DNA of 64,000 bases, taken from NCBI RefSeq assembly GCF_011193355.1, contig NZ_CP049780.1, positions 5,987,698 to 6,051,697 of the forward strand. Reading direction: 5' to 3'. The first letter of the stretch is position 1, and each line of letters begins with the position of its first letter. Shown here piece after piece: positions 52,870 through 61,345 of this stretch. The DNA comes from Streptomyces sp. JB150. GTDB taxonomy: Bacteria; Actinomycetota; Actinomycetes; Streptomycetales; Streptomycetaceae. A program made the position numbers and the translations under genes. The notes under the pieces were generated by a model that worked only from the letters and a program-made list of their open reading frames with translations, ran no database searches and was not told the origin of the DNA.

Positions 52870-53049
52870 CGTCCCGCCCCTGACCGGGCTGCCGTGCGCC
52901 GGGGGCGTCCCGCCCCTGACCGGGCTGCCGTGCGCCGTGGGCGTCCCGCCCCTGACCGGGCTGCCGTGCGCCGGGGGCGTCCCGCCCCTGACCGGGCTGC
53001 CGTGCGCCGGGGGCGCCCCGCCCCAGACCGGGCTGCCGTGCCCCCTGGA
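52870..53049. repeat. 36-bp tandem repeat (five copies)
   Basis: Units start at 52870, 52906, 52942, 52978 and 53014. The first four are nearly identical (CGTCCCGCCCCTGACCGGGC is the first part), differing at one base in copy 2; the fifth is diverged. They lie between the esterase stop and the homocysteine methyltransferase stop (52735-53221), where I see no convincing gene. All six frames stay open because 36 is a multiple of three. Confidence 0.9.
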
Positions 53050-53221
53050 CGGTCCCGCCCCCGACCCCGCTGTGCCCCATACACCCCCGCCCCCGACCGG
53101 TCGGGCCGTCGTGCCGGTACGCCCGGTGCCTGCCCCGCCTGCCCTGCCCCGCCGTACGCCCCGTCCCCGCCGCCCGCGGGTCCGCTGCCGCCCGCGGTGG
53201 CGGTCCCCCCGAACGCCGGGG

Positions 53222-54139
53222 TCACGGCGTCAGGGTCGTCGCGATCGACGCGATCGCCTCCGGGCCCACCCGGCAGCAGCCGCCGATCAGGCGGGCCCCG
53301 GCGGCGCGCCAGCCGAGGACCTGGTCCGGGGTGAAGGTGGTGCGGCCCCGCCAGGCGCGGGCCTCGGCGTCCCAGGCCTCGCCGCTGTTGGGGTAGACGA
53401 TCACCGGCTTGCCCGTCACCCGCGCCGCGGTCTCCACGGCGGCGTCGACGTCGTGCGGGGCGCAGCAGTTGACGCCCACCGCGATGATCTCGTCCACGTC
53501 GGCGGCCGGCGCGAAGGCGTCCTCCAGCGGCTGCCCGGCCCGGGTGCGGGTGCCGTCCACGGTGTACGACAGCCAGGCCGGCACCCCCAGCCCGCGCACC
53601 GCCCGCAGCAGGGCCGCCGCCTCGTCGGCGTCGGGGACCGTCTCCAGCGCCAGCACATCGGGCCCGGCCGCGGCCAGTGTCTCCAGCCGCGGCCGGTGGA
53701 AACGTTCCAGCGCGTCGACGCTCAGCCCGTAGCGGCCCCGGTACTCGGAGCCGTCCGCGAGCATCGCCCCGTAGGGGCCGGCCGACGCGGCCACCCACAG
53801 CGGCCGGGTCACACCCCGGTCGCGGGCCCGCGCCGCGGCCCGGCGGGCCAGCTCCACGCTCAGCGCGAGCAGCCGGGCCGCCTCCTCGCGGTCGATGCCG
53901 CGCTTCGCGAACCCCTCGAAGGTGGCCTGGTAGCTGGCGGTGATGGCGACGTCCGCGCCCGCCTCGAAGTAGGCCAGGTGCGCCTCGGTGACCGCCTCGG
54001 GCCGCTCGGCGAGCAGCCGTGCGGACCACAGCTCGTCGCTCAGGTCGTGCCCGGCGGACTCGAGCTGGTTGGACATGCCGCCGTCGAGGACGACGGTGGT
54101 GGAGGCGAGGGCCTCGGCGAGGGGGAAGGCGCTGGTCAT
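53222..54139 (-). CDS. mmuM: Homocysteine S-methyltransferase
   Basis: The 305-residue enzyme transfers a methyl group from S-methylmethionine to homocysteine. The zinc-binding Cys lie in VGVNCCAPHD and LIGGCCRVGP; DGGMSNQLE, ITASYQATFEGF and SGEAWD are other family blocks. Length is normal. No SAM riboswitch or cobalamin element is visible upstream. It has no obvious tie to its carbohydrate neighbours. Confidence 0.92.
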   Translation of the reverse strand: MTSAFPLAEALASTTVVLDGGMSNQLESAGHDLSDELWSARLLAERPEAVTEAHLAYFEAGADVAITASYQATFEGFAKRGIDREEAARLLALSVELARRAAARARDRGVTRPLWVAASAGPYGAMLADGSEYRGRYGLSVDALERFHRPRLETLAAAGPDVLALETVPDADEAAALLRAVRGLGVPAWLSYTVDGTRTRAGQPLEDAFAPAADVDEIIAVGVNCCAPHDVDAAVETAARVTGKPVIVYPNSGEAWDAEARAWRGRTTFTPDQVLGWRAAGARLIGGCCRVGPEAIASIATTLTP

Positions 54140-54317
54140 GCCGTCGACGGTAGTCGAGCCGGGGCCGGCCGCCCCCGCCCGAGTGTGTCCACCTCGTGAA
54201 CGGATCGACCCGGACGCGGGAGTGCCGCCTCCGTCGGACCCGTTGACCTCCCAGCGGTACGCCCTTACCTTTTCGGCGTTCGGAATGACAGATGGTGTTC
54301 GGCATATCGCACGACGC

Positions 54318-54383
54318 TCAAGTTCGTCCCCCCCCGACCGCCAAACTCATCCCCACGACCGTCAAGCTCGTCCCCCACGACGC
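54318..54383 (+). repeat. Three imperfect repeats before the GH43 gene
   Basis: The leader region has three copies of a segment like TCAAGCTCGTCCCCCACGAC (about 22 bp each), 25-90 nt before ATG 54409. They may be regulator sites or an untranslated stacking of C-rich motifs. Confidence 0.5.
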
Positions 54384-54408
54384 GTCCCCCCCACGAGAGG
54401 CAGTCCGT

Positions 54409-55494
54409 ATGAGCCGCGAGCACGTCCTGCCCCACGACCCCAGCCGGCGAATGCTGTTCAAGGGAGCCGCGGCCGCCGGCGCCCTGGCCGCGGTGCCCGG
54501 CGTCGCCCAGGCGGCCGCGCCCGCCGCGTCCCCCGAGGCGGCCCCGTACGTGAACCCCCTGGTCCGCAACCGCGCCGACCCGCACATCAACCGGCACACC
54601 GACGGCTTCTACTACTTCACGGCCACCGCCCCCGAGTACGACCGGATCGTCCTGCGCCGCTCCCGCACCCTCAACGGCCTGTCCGCGGCGGCCGAGTCGG
54701 TCATCTGGCGGGCGCATCCCACCGGTGACATGGGCGCGCACATCTGGGCGCCGGAACTGCACCGCGTGGACGGCAAGTGGTACGTCTACTTCGCCGCCGC
54801 GCCCGCCGAGGACGTGTGGCGCATCCGCATCTGGGTCCTGGAGAACGCCCACCCCGACCCCTTCAAGGGCACCTGGGTGGAGCGGGGGCAGATCAGGACG
54901 GCCTGGGAGACCTTCTCGCTGGACGCCACCACCTTCACCCACCGCGGCACCCGCTACCTCGCCTGGGCCCAGCACGAGCCCGGCATGGACAACAACACCG
55001 CCGTCTGGCTGTCGAGGATGGCGAACCCGTGGACCCTGACCGGCCCGCAGATACGCCTCACGACACCCGAGTACGACTGGGAGTGCGTCGGCTTCAAGGT
55101 GAACGAGGGCCCGTACGTCCTGCAGCGCAACGGGCGCGTCTTCCTGACCTACTCCGCGAGCGCCACCGACCACCACTACTGCGTCGGCCTGCTGACCGCC
55201 GACGCCCGCAGCGACCTGATGAACCCGGCGAGCTGGTCGAAGTCCCCGACGCCCGTCTTCACCAGCAACGACACCACCCGGCAGTACGGCCCCGGCCACA
55301 ACTGCTTCACCGTCGCCGAGGACGGCCGCACCGACGTCCTCGTCTACCACGCCCGCCAGTACAAGGAGATCACCGGCGATCCGCTGAACGACCCCAACCG
55401 CCACACGCGCGTGCAGAGGCTCGGCTGGAAGCCGGACGGCACCCCCGACTTCGGCGTCCCGGTCGCCGACACACCGGCACGGGCGGAGGACTGA
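54409..55494 (+). CDS. Secreted GH43 glycoside hydrolase, Tat signal
   Basis: The 361-residue product has a Tat signal (SRRMLFKGAAAAGALAAVPG) cut near AQAA. The mature five-bladed propeller shows NRADPHINRHTDGFYYFTAT (general base Asp), GAHIWAPELH, FSLDATTF and ECVGFKVNEGPYVL (general acid Glu). GH43 enzymes of this kind are alpha-L-arabinofuranosidases or beta-xylosidases. GAGAGG precedes ATG 54409. It forms an operon with the next GH43 gene (1-nt gap), pointing to arabinogalactan or arabinan side-chain removal. Confidence 0.88.
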   Translation: MSREHVLPHDPSRRMLFKGAAAAGALAAVPGVAQAAAPAASPEAAPYVNPLVRNRADPHINRHTDGFYYFTATAPEYDRIVLRRSRTLNGLSAAAESVIWRAHPTGDMGAHIWAPELHRVDGKWYVYFAAAPAEDVWRIRIWVLENAHPDPFKGTWVERGQIRTAWETFSLDATTFTHRGTRYLAWAQHEPGMDNNTAVWLSRMANPWTLTGPQIRLTTPEYDWECVGFKVNEGPYVLQRNGRVFLTYSASATDHHYCVGLLTADARSDLMNPASWSKSPTPVFTSNDTTRQYGPGHNCFTVAEDGRTDVLVYHARQYKEITGDPLNDPNRHTRVQRLGWKPDGTPDFGVPVADTPARAED

Positions 55495-55495
55495 G

Positions 55496-56908
55496 ATGAG
55501 ACGTGCGTACGCGCTCCTCCTCACCCTCTGTCTCACCCTGCTCGGCACCCTCGCCACGGCGGGTCCCGCCCAGGCGGCACCGCAGACCGTCGCCAACGGC
55601 ACCCAGTTCACCGACACCTCGGGCAACCCGGTGCACGCCCACGGCGGCGGGATCATCAAGGCGGGCTCGTACTACTACTGGTTCGGTGAGCACCGCAACG
55701 CCGACAACACCTTCCGCTACGTCGACGCCTACCGCTCCACCGACCTGAGGAACTGGGAGTTCAGGAACCACGTCCTGACCCAGGCCACCCACCCCGAACT
55801 GGCCGTCGCCAACATCGAGCGGCCGAAGGTGATGTACAACGCGGCCACCGGCACGTTCGTGATGTGGATGCACAAGGAGAACGGCAGCGACTACGGCGAG
55901 GCCCGTGCCGCCGTCGCCGTCTCCGACACCGTCGACGGGAACTACACCTGGCGGGGCAGCTTCCGCCCGCTCGGGCAGCACATGTCCCGCGACATCACGG
56001 TCTTCACCGACACCGACGGCACCGGCTACATGGTCTCCGCCGCCCGCGAGAACTACGACCTGCACATCTACCGGCTCACCGCCGACTACACCGGCGTCGC
56101 GAGCCTGGTCGCCAACCCGTGGCCGGGCGGCCACCGCGAGGCGCCCGCCCTGTTCAAGCGCAACGGCGTCTACTTCATGCTGACCTCCGGCGCGACCGGC
56201 TGGAACCCCAACCAGCAGCGGTACGCCACCGCGACCAGCCTCGCCGGCCCCTGGTCGGCCATGGCCGACGTGGGCGACGCGACCGGCTACGGCTCCCAGA
56301 CCGCGTACGTCCTGCCGGTGCAGGGTGCCTCGGCCACCTCCTACCTCTACCTCGGCGACCGCTGGGGCAACTCCTTCGGCGGCACGGTCAACGACTCGCG
56401 CTACGTCTGGCTGCCGCTGGCCTTCCCGACCGCGACCACCCTGTCGATGTCCTGGACCCCGGAGGTCACCGTCGACACGGCCGCCGGGACGGTCACCGGC
56501 ACCAGCGCCGCGTACCCCACGCTCATCGCCCGGCACTCCGGCCGGTGCGCGGACGTCACCGGCCAGTCGCAGTGGGCGGGCGCCCAGCTCAAGCAGTACG
56601 ACTGCAACGGCGGCGGCAACCAGAGGTTCTGGTTCAAGCCCCTCGGCGGCGGCCACCACCAGCTGGTGGCCCGGCACAGCTCCCTGTGCCTGCGGGAGAA
56701 CGCGAGCACGGTGACGCAGGAGAGGTGCGACACCTCGTCGGCCGCCCAGCAGTGGTCGCTCACCACCACCGGCTCCTACGTCACCGTCACCTCCCGCGCC
56801 ACGGGCGAGTGCCTGGACGTGAACGGCGCGTCCACCGCCGACTCCGCCGCGATCATCACGTACACCTGCAACGGCGGCGCCAACCAGCAGTGGAGCCGCG
56901 GCACCTGA
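55496..56908 (+). CDS. Secreted GH43 (galactanase-like) with ricin-type lectin domain
   Basis: The 470-residue product has a Sec signal ending near AQAA, a GH43 domain to about residue 340 and a C-terminal ricin B/CBM13 domain with QxW repeats (NQRFWF, AQQWSL, NQQWSR). The catalytic domain resembles subfamily 24 exo-beta-1,3-galactanases: HGGGIIKAGSYYYWFGEHR, NIERPKVMYN, GGHREAPALFKRNGVYFMLT with the likely acid Glu, and YGSQTAYVLP. There is no clear Asp base at the start. With the preceding GH43 it suggests type II arabinogalactan degradation. Confidence 0.85.
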   Translation: MRRAYALLLTLCLTLLGTLATAGPAQAAPQTVANGTQFTDTSGNPVHAHGGGIIKAGSYYYWFGEHRNADNTFRYVDAYRSTDLRNWEFRNHVLTQATHPELAVANIERPKVMYNAATGTFVMWMHKENGSDYGEARAAVAVSDTVDGNYTWRGSFRPLGQHMSRDITVFTDTDGTGYMVSAARENYDLHIYRLTADYTGVASLVANPWPGGHREAPALFKRNGVYFMLTSGATGWNPNQQRYATATSLAGPWSAMADVGDATGYGSQTAYVLPVQGASATSYLYLGDRWGNSFGGTVNDSRYVWLPLAFPTATTLSMSWTPEVTVDTAAGTVTGTSAAYPTLIARHSGRCADVTGQSQWAGAQLKQYDCNGGGNQRFWFKPLGGGHHQLVARHSSLCLRENASTVTQERCDTSSAAQQWSLTTTGSYVTVTSRATGECLDVNGASTADSAAIITYTCNGGANQQWSRGT

Positions 56909-56961
56909 CGGGGCCGTCCGCTCCGGGTGAGCCGGGTCGGGCGGGATCCCGGAAAGGGCTA

Positions 56962-56973
56962 GAAAGCGCTTGC
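56962..56973. promoter_or_regulatory. LacI-type operator 3
   Basis: GAAAGCGCTTGC, preceded by TA as in site 1, 53-64 nt before the SGNH gene start. Confidence 0.55.
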
Positions 56974-57025
56974 TGGACGCGGTACGGTCCCCGCCGGACC
57001 ACGTCGTCGTGATCGAGGAGCGGGA

Positions 57026-58081
57026 ATGAGACGTTTCGGTACGGCCGCGCTGGTGGCGGTCACCCTGGGGACCGCGCTGTCCGCCCTGCCCGCGCATGCC
57101 GACAGCGGACCCGGCGGCGGGCCGCGCCCGCTCGGCATCGAGCACTGCGCCGCCGGCACCTGCCACTTCGACGTCCCGCCCGGCACCTACGACGTGACGG
57201 TCGTCCTCGGCGGCGAGACCGCGTCCAGCACCCGCGTCACCGGCGAGACCCGGCGCGCCCTGCTCCCCGAGACCGCCGTCCCCGCCGGTGAACGCGTCGC
57301 CCGCAGCTTCACGGTCGACGTCCGCACCCCCGAGGGCGAGCCGACCGGCCCGGCCGGCAGTGCGGGCCTGGACCTCGTCATCGGCGGCCCGGCCCCCGCG
57401 CTCGCCGCCATCCGCGTCACCCCGGCCGCCCGCGCCCGCCAGATCTTCCTGATCGGCGACTCCACGGTCTGCGACCAGCCCGGCGACCCCTACGCCGGCT
57501 GGGGCCAGCAGCTCCCGCAGTACCTCCGCAAGGGCCTGTCCGTCGCCAACCACGCCGACTCCGGCGAGAGCACGGTCACCTACCGGCAGGACCCCCGGCT
57601 GTGGGCCGCCGTCCAGCCGCGCGTCCGCCCCGGCGACCTGGTCCTCGTCCAGCTCGCCCACAACGACAAGACGACCGACGGCCCCACCTACCGCGCCAAC
57701 CTCGAAGCCCTGGTGGACGGCGTCCGCGCCGCGGGCGGCCGGCCCGTCCTCGTCACCCCTGTCGTCCGCCGCTGGTTCAGCCCCGACGGCACCCTGAACA
57801 ACCCCACCGCCCTCCTGGTCAACGGCCTCGGCGTCGACCACCCGGCGGTCGTCCGCACCCTCGCCGCCGAGCGCGACGTCCCGCTGATCGACCTCACGGC
57901 GAAGACGAAGGCCGTGGTGGAGGCCCTGGGGACCGAGGCGTCCAAGTCCCTGTACCTCTACGACGAGAAGCGCGACAACACGCACACCTCCGTGCACGGC
58001 GCCACGGTCTTCGCGGGACTGGTCCGCGACGAACTCGTCGCCCGGCACCTGGTGCCGCGGGGCCTGGTCCGCACCGGATGA
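57026..58081 (+). CDS. Secreted SGNH hydrolase, rhamnogalacturonan acetylesterase-like
   Basis: The 351-residue product has a Sec signal (residues 1-25), an N-terminal beta domain of about 110 residues (FDVPPGTYDVTVVLGGETAS) and an SGNH domain: IFLIGDSTVCDQ (nucleophile Ser), GWGQQLPQ, QLAHNDKT and DNTHTSVHGA (Asp-x2-His). It removes acetyl groups from pectic or other polysaccharides. A LacI-type site upstream links it to the repressor at 48490-49533. Confidence 0.87.
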   Translation: MRRFGTAALVAVTLGTALSALPAHADSGPGGGPRPLGIEHCAAGTCHFDVPPGTYDVTVVLGGETASSTRVTGETRRALLPETAVPAGERVARSFTVDVRTPEGEPTGPAGSAGLDLVIGGPAPALAAIRVTPAARARQIFLIGDSTVCDQPGDPYAGWGQQLPQYLRKGLSVANHADSGESTVTYRQDPRLWAAVQPRVRPGDLVLVQLAHNDKTTDGPTYRANLEALVDGVRAAGGRPVLVTPVVRRWFSPDGTLNNPTALLVNGLGVDHPAVVRTLAAERDVPLIDLTAKTKAVVEALGTEASKSLYLYDEKRDNTHTSVHGATVFAGLVRDELVARHLVPRGLVRTG

Positions 58082-58105
58082 GCCCAGTAAACCTCGGGGC
58101 CGCTC

Positions 58106-58577
58106 CTACACCCCCGTCGTGATCTCGATCGGCTCCGGGCTCTGGAGGGCCCGCAGGGAGAACCGCCACAACGGGCCCTCGTACGTGCTCGATGCCGCCG
58201 CTGCGCCGCGTGGAGGCCGCGGCCACCGCGCGCGGTGTGACGGGTGGATCGGCCGTGACATCGACCTCCCGCAGGCTCCCCGTCTGGTCGCTGTTGCCGG
58301 TGTACGCCTTGCCCCTCCCGTCCAGGGCCACTGCCGAGGTGGACGTCCCCAGGCCCTCGGCCAGGTTCCTCGGGCTCTCGTCGGTCCGCGGGCCGACCTC
58401 GTACAGCAGCCCGTTCACGGTCGTGACGTACGCCTTCTCCCGCGACGGGTCCACCGCGACGTCCGGGGAACTCCCCATCCCGCCGACGACCAGGACCGCG
58501 CCCGCGGTGCGGCCGCGCGAAGCGGCAGTCGCCGGGACGAACCACGGGGAGGGGTGCGCGGAAGCAGGAAGGCGCAT
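58106..58577 (-). pseudogene. Remnant of a YncE-like beta-propeller protein gene
   Basis: On the minus strand PDVAVDPSREKAYVTTVNGL and STSAVALDGRGKAYTGNSDQ are propeller repeats. The frame then shifts near 58205, and the C-terminus STYEGPLWRFSLRALQSPEP continues in another frame to a stop at 58106-58108. The N-terminal blades are missing. It is the only gene content in the 58082-58676 gap. Confidence 0.65.
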
Positions 58578-58676
58578 CGGTGACCACTCGGGTGGTCATC
58601 CGATTGCCGGGATAACCTCGTGCCCGGGGACGTCGGATGCCGGGGGACGCCGCGGGTGTCCGCTGTGAGGAGGCTG

Positions 58677-59531
58677 ATGGTGCTCAGTCGGGGCGCGGGG
58701 TTGCTGGTGGGGGCCTTGGCCGTGGCCTGCTTGGTGCTCTTCGGCCGGAGCGCGCCGAGTGATCAGCCCGCCCGGTCCCTGCCCGCGGAGGCGGTCCGGG
58801 ACGTGGTGGCGAACCGGGTCATGACGTGGAACATCTGCAACCCCTGCGAGGAGAGCGACCTCGACCGGGCGGCGGAGATAGCGACGTACGCGCCGCAGGT
58901 CGTCGGCTTGCAGGAAGCGTGTGTGCGGGACGTCGAGCGGATCAGGGACCACCTGGAGACGCACTACGGGCTCGTCTACCACGTGGAGTACGGGGCGGTC
59001 CTGCGGAACTGGGGCCGGTGCGGAGGAGTGCCGTGGCGGCCCGGGGAGTACGGCCAGGCCGTGCTGTCGGCGGCCCCCATGACCGACGTGGTCGACGAGG
59101 AGTACCCCGACGGCGGGTCGGAGGACCGGGGGTACATGGCGGTCACGACCACGGTGGGCGGCCAGTCCGTCCGGGTCTTCAACACCCACCTCGCCGAACG
59201 GCGCCAGGAGGCGGTGCGGGCGGAGCAGGCCGGCGTGCTCGCCGCGGAGGTCGCCCGGCACGACCGCGCGATCGTCCTCGGGGACTTCAACGCCGTACCG
59301 GGCGCCCCCGAACTGGACGACCTGTGGGCACTGGCCGAGGACGCGGACCCGCAGTGCCACCCCACGGACCTCGGCGACTGCGAGGTCACCACCGACTGGC
59401 ACAGCAAGTTCGACTACGTCTTCCTGCGCGGCATCGTCCCGCTCGAACACCGGGTGCGGCCCAGCCGGTTCTCGGACCACCACATGCTGTACACCGACCT
59501 GCGCACCGGCCGGGAGCACCGCGCCGCGTGA
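58677..59531 (+). CDS. Secreted endonuclease/exonuclease/phosphatase-fold protein
   Basis: The 284-residue product has a hydrophobic signal or anchor (residues 5-25) and the DNase I-like fold: VMTWNICNPC, QVVGLQEACV (catalytic Glu), VFNTHLAERR, IVLGDFNAVPG and RFSDHHML. Extra Cys pairs (ICNPCEE, ADPQCHPTDLGDC) fit disulfides outside the cell. Substrate may be nucleic acid or a phosphodiester lipid. Several in-frame starts exist (GTG 58656, GTG 58665); ATG 58677 follows AGGAGG closely. Confidence 0.82.
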   Translation: MVLSRGAGLLVGALAVACLVLFGRSAPSDQPARSLPAEAVRDVVANRVMTWNICNPCEESDLDRAAEIATYAPQVVGLQEACVRDVERIRDHLETHYGLVYHVEYGAVLRNWGRCGGVPWRPGEYGQAVLSAAPMTDVVDEEYPDGGSEDRGYMAVTTTVGGQSVRVFNTHLAERRQEAVRAEQAGVLAAEVARHDRAIVLGDFNAVPGAPELDDLWALAEDADPQCHPTDLGDCEVTTDWHSKFDYVFLRGIVPLEHRVRPSRFSDHHMLYTDLRTGREHRAA

Positions 59532-59566
59532 CCGCGCCGCTCGTCACGGCCGAGGAACGAGGACCC

Positions 59567-61258
59567 ATGCAGCTGCCGCCCGAGGACCGCACCCGCAGCC
59601 CGTACACCGGCTGCACCCGCGCCCACTGGGAGGCGGCGGCCGACCGCCTGCTCGCCGCGGTCGAGCCGTACGCCACCGGGGACCGGGCCCTCTACCACCT
59701 GCCGGGCGACCGGGTCAGCTGGTCGGGCCGGCTCTCCGACGGCCTGGAGGGATACGCCCGTACGTTCCTGCTGGCCGCCTTCCGCCGGGACGAGACCGCG
59801 TTGCAGCGCTACGCCGACGGGCTCGCGGCCGGCACGGCGGGCGTCTGGCCGAGGATCGAGAGCCGCACGCAGCCGCTGGTGGAGGCGGCGTCGATCGCGC
59901 TCGCGCTGCGGCTGACCCGGCCGCTGCTGTGGGACCGGCTGGACGAGCCGGTGCGGCAGCGCGCGGCGGACTGGCTCACGGACGCGCTCGACGCGCAGGC
60001 GTGGCCGTGCAACTGGGAGTTGTTCCCGGTGACCGTCGGCGGGTTCCTCCAGGAGATCGGCCACGAGACGGCGGCGTCCCGGGCGGCGATCGACCGCGGC
60101 CTGGACCGGATCGAGACGTGGTACCTCGGCGACGGCTGGTACACGGACGGCGACGGCCGGAAGTTCGACTACTACAACGGCTGGGCGATGCACCTGTATC
60201 CGGTGCTGCACGCGTGGCTGGCCGGCGACCGCGCTTCGCTCACCCGGTACGGCGGGCGGTTGTCGCGGCACCTCACCGACTACGCCCGCCTCTTCGGAGC
60301 CGACGGCGCCCCCGTCCACCAGGGCCGCTCCCTCACCTACCGCTTCGCCACCACGGCGCCCCTCTGGCTCGGCGCCCTGACCGGCCACACGCCGCTCCCG
60401 CCCGGAGAGACCCGCCGGCTCGCCTCCGGCGCGCTGCGGTACTTCCTCGACCGGGGCGCGGTCGACGAGCGCGGACTGCTCACCCTCGGCTGGCACGGCC
60501 CCGACCCGTCCGTCCTCCAGGGCTACTCCGGCCCCGCCTCCCCCTACTGGGCGAGCAAGGGCTTCCTCGGCCTGCTCCTCCCGCCCGGCCACCCCGTCTG
60601 GACGGCCCGCGAGGAGCCGGGACCGGCCGAACGCGAGGACGCCGTCACCCCCCTCGGGCCGCCCAACTGGCTGCTCCAGTCGACCCGTTCGGACGGCGTC
60701 GTCCGCCTCCACAACCACGGCAGCGAGGACGTCCGCTACGACCCGCACTACACCCGCCTCGGCTACTCCACCGTGACCCGCCCCGACCCGTCGTACGACA
60801 ACAGCGTGATCGTCGGCGGCGACGCGAGCCGCACCGGCATCGTGCCGCTGGGCGTGGGCGACGGCTGGGCCGCCTCGCGGCACACGGCGGGCGGCGAAGC
60901 CCGCGTCACCAGCGTCGTCCTCGCGCACGGCGCCACCGAGGTGCGGGCGCACCTGGTGACGGGCGCCGCCCCGGGCACGCCGGTCCGGATCACCGGCTGG
61001 CCGGCGGGGGACGGCCCGCGCGCCGAACTGCTCCCCGCGCTCGGCCTCTCCGACACCCTCACGGGCGTCACCGCCGACGGCCCCACCCTCTTCGTCGCCC
61101 TCGCCCGCCTCACCGCCGAACCCCACCCCGCTCCGCTGCCCACGACCGTCACCGTCCGCACGGCCGGCGACCCGCACACACTGGAGATCCACTGGACCGA
61201 CGGCACCGCAGCACGGGTCCGCCTGACCCCCGAGGAAGCCGACGTCACCCCGCTCTGA
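59567..61258 (+). CDS. DUF2264 domain protein
   Basis: The 563-residue product has the DUF2264 pattern: DGLEGYARTFLLAAF, WYTDGDGRKFDYYNGWAMHL, HQGRSLTYRFATTAPLWLG and ASPYWASKGFLGLLLP. This family is alpha/alpha barrel-like and sits near polysaccharide utilisation genes, suggesting a glycoside hydrolase or lyase role, which is not established. No signal peptide. ATG 59567 follows GAGGA; a GTG at 59528 overlapping the previous stop is an alternative. Confidence 0.87.
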   Translation: MQLPPEDRTRSPYTGCTRAHWEAAADRLLAAVEPYATGDRALYHLPGDRVSWSGRLSDGLEGYARTFLLAAFRRDETALQRYADGLAAGTAGVWPRIESRTQPLVEAASIALALRLTRPLLWDRLDEPVRQRAADWLTDALDAQAWPCNWELFPVTVGGFLQEIGHETAASRAAIDRGLDRIETWYLGDGWYTDGDGRKFDYYNGWAMHLYPVLHAWLAGDRASLTRYGGRLSRHLTDYARLFGADGAPVHQGRSLTYRFATTAPLWLGALTGHTPLPPGETRRLASGALRYFLDRGAVDERGLLTLGWHGPDPSVLQGYSGPASPYWASKGFLGLLLPPGHPVWTAREEPGPAEREDAVTPLGPPNWLLQSTRSDGVVRLHNHGSEDVRYDPHYTRLGYSTVTRPDPSYDNSVIVGGDASRTGIVPLGVGDGWAASRHTAGGEARVTSVVLAHGATEVRAHLVTGAAPGTPVRITGWPAGDGPRAELLPALGLSDTLTGVTADGPTLFVALARLTAEPHPAPLPTTVTVRTAGDPHTLEIHWTDGTAARVRLTPEEADVTPL

Positions 61259-61345
61259 GCCCGCGACCACACGGCCCCGTCCCGTGGACCCGGCCGCGCG
61301 CACGGTTCGGTGGGGACCGAACGGAGCGGGGCCTAGCGTGCTCCC

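Noticed and set aside
52870..53049. 36-bp repeats as a CRISPR array
   Set aside because: The repeat length is in the CRISPR range, but units are directly adjacent with no spacers, and no cas genes are present.
52894..53334. Open frame through the 36-bp repeats as a repeat-protein gene
   Set aside because: Every frame stays open because the unit is a multiple of three. There is no ribosome site, no conserved flanks and no codon-position bias that favours one frame.
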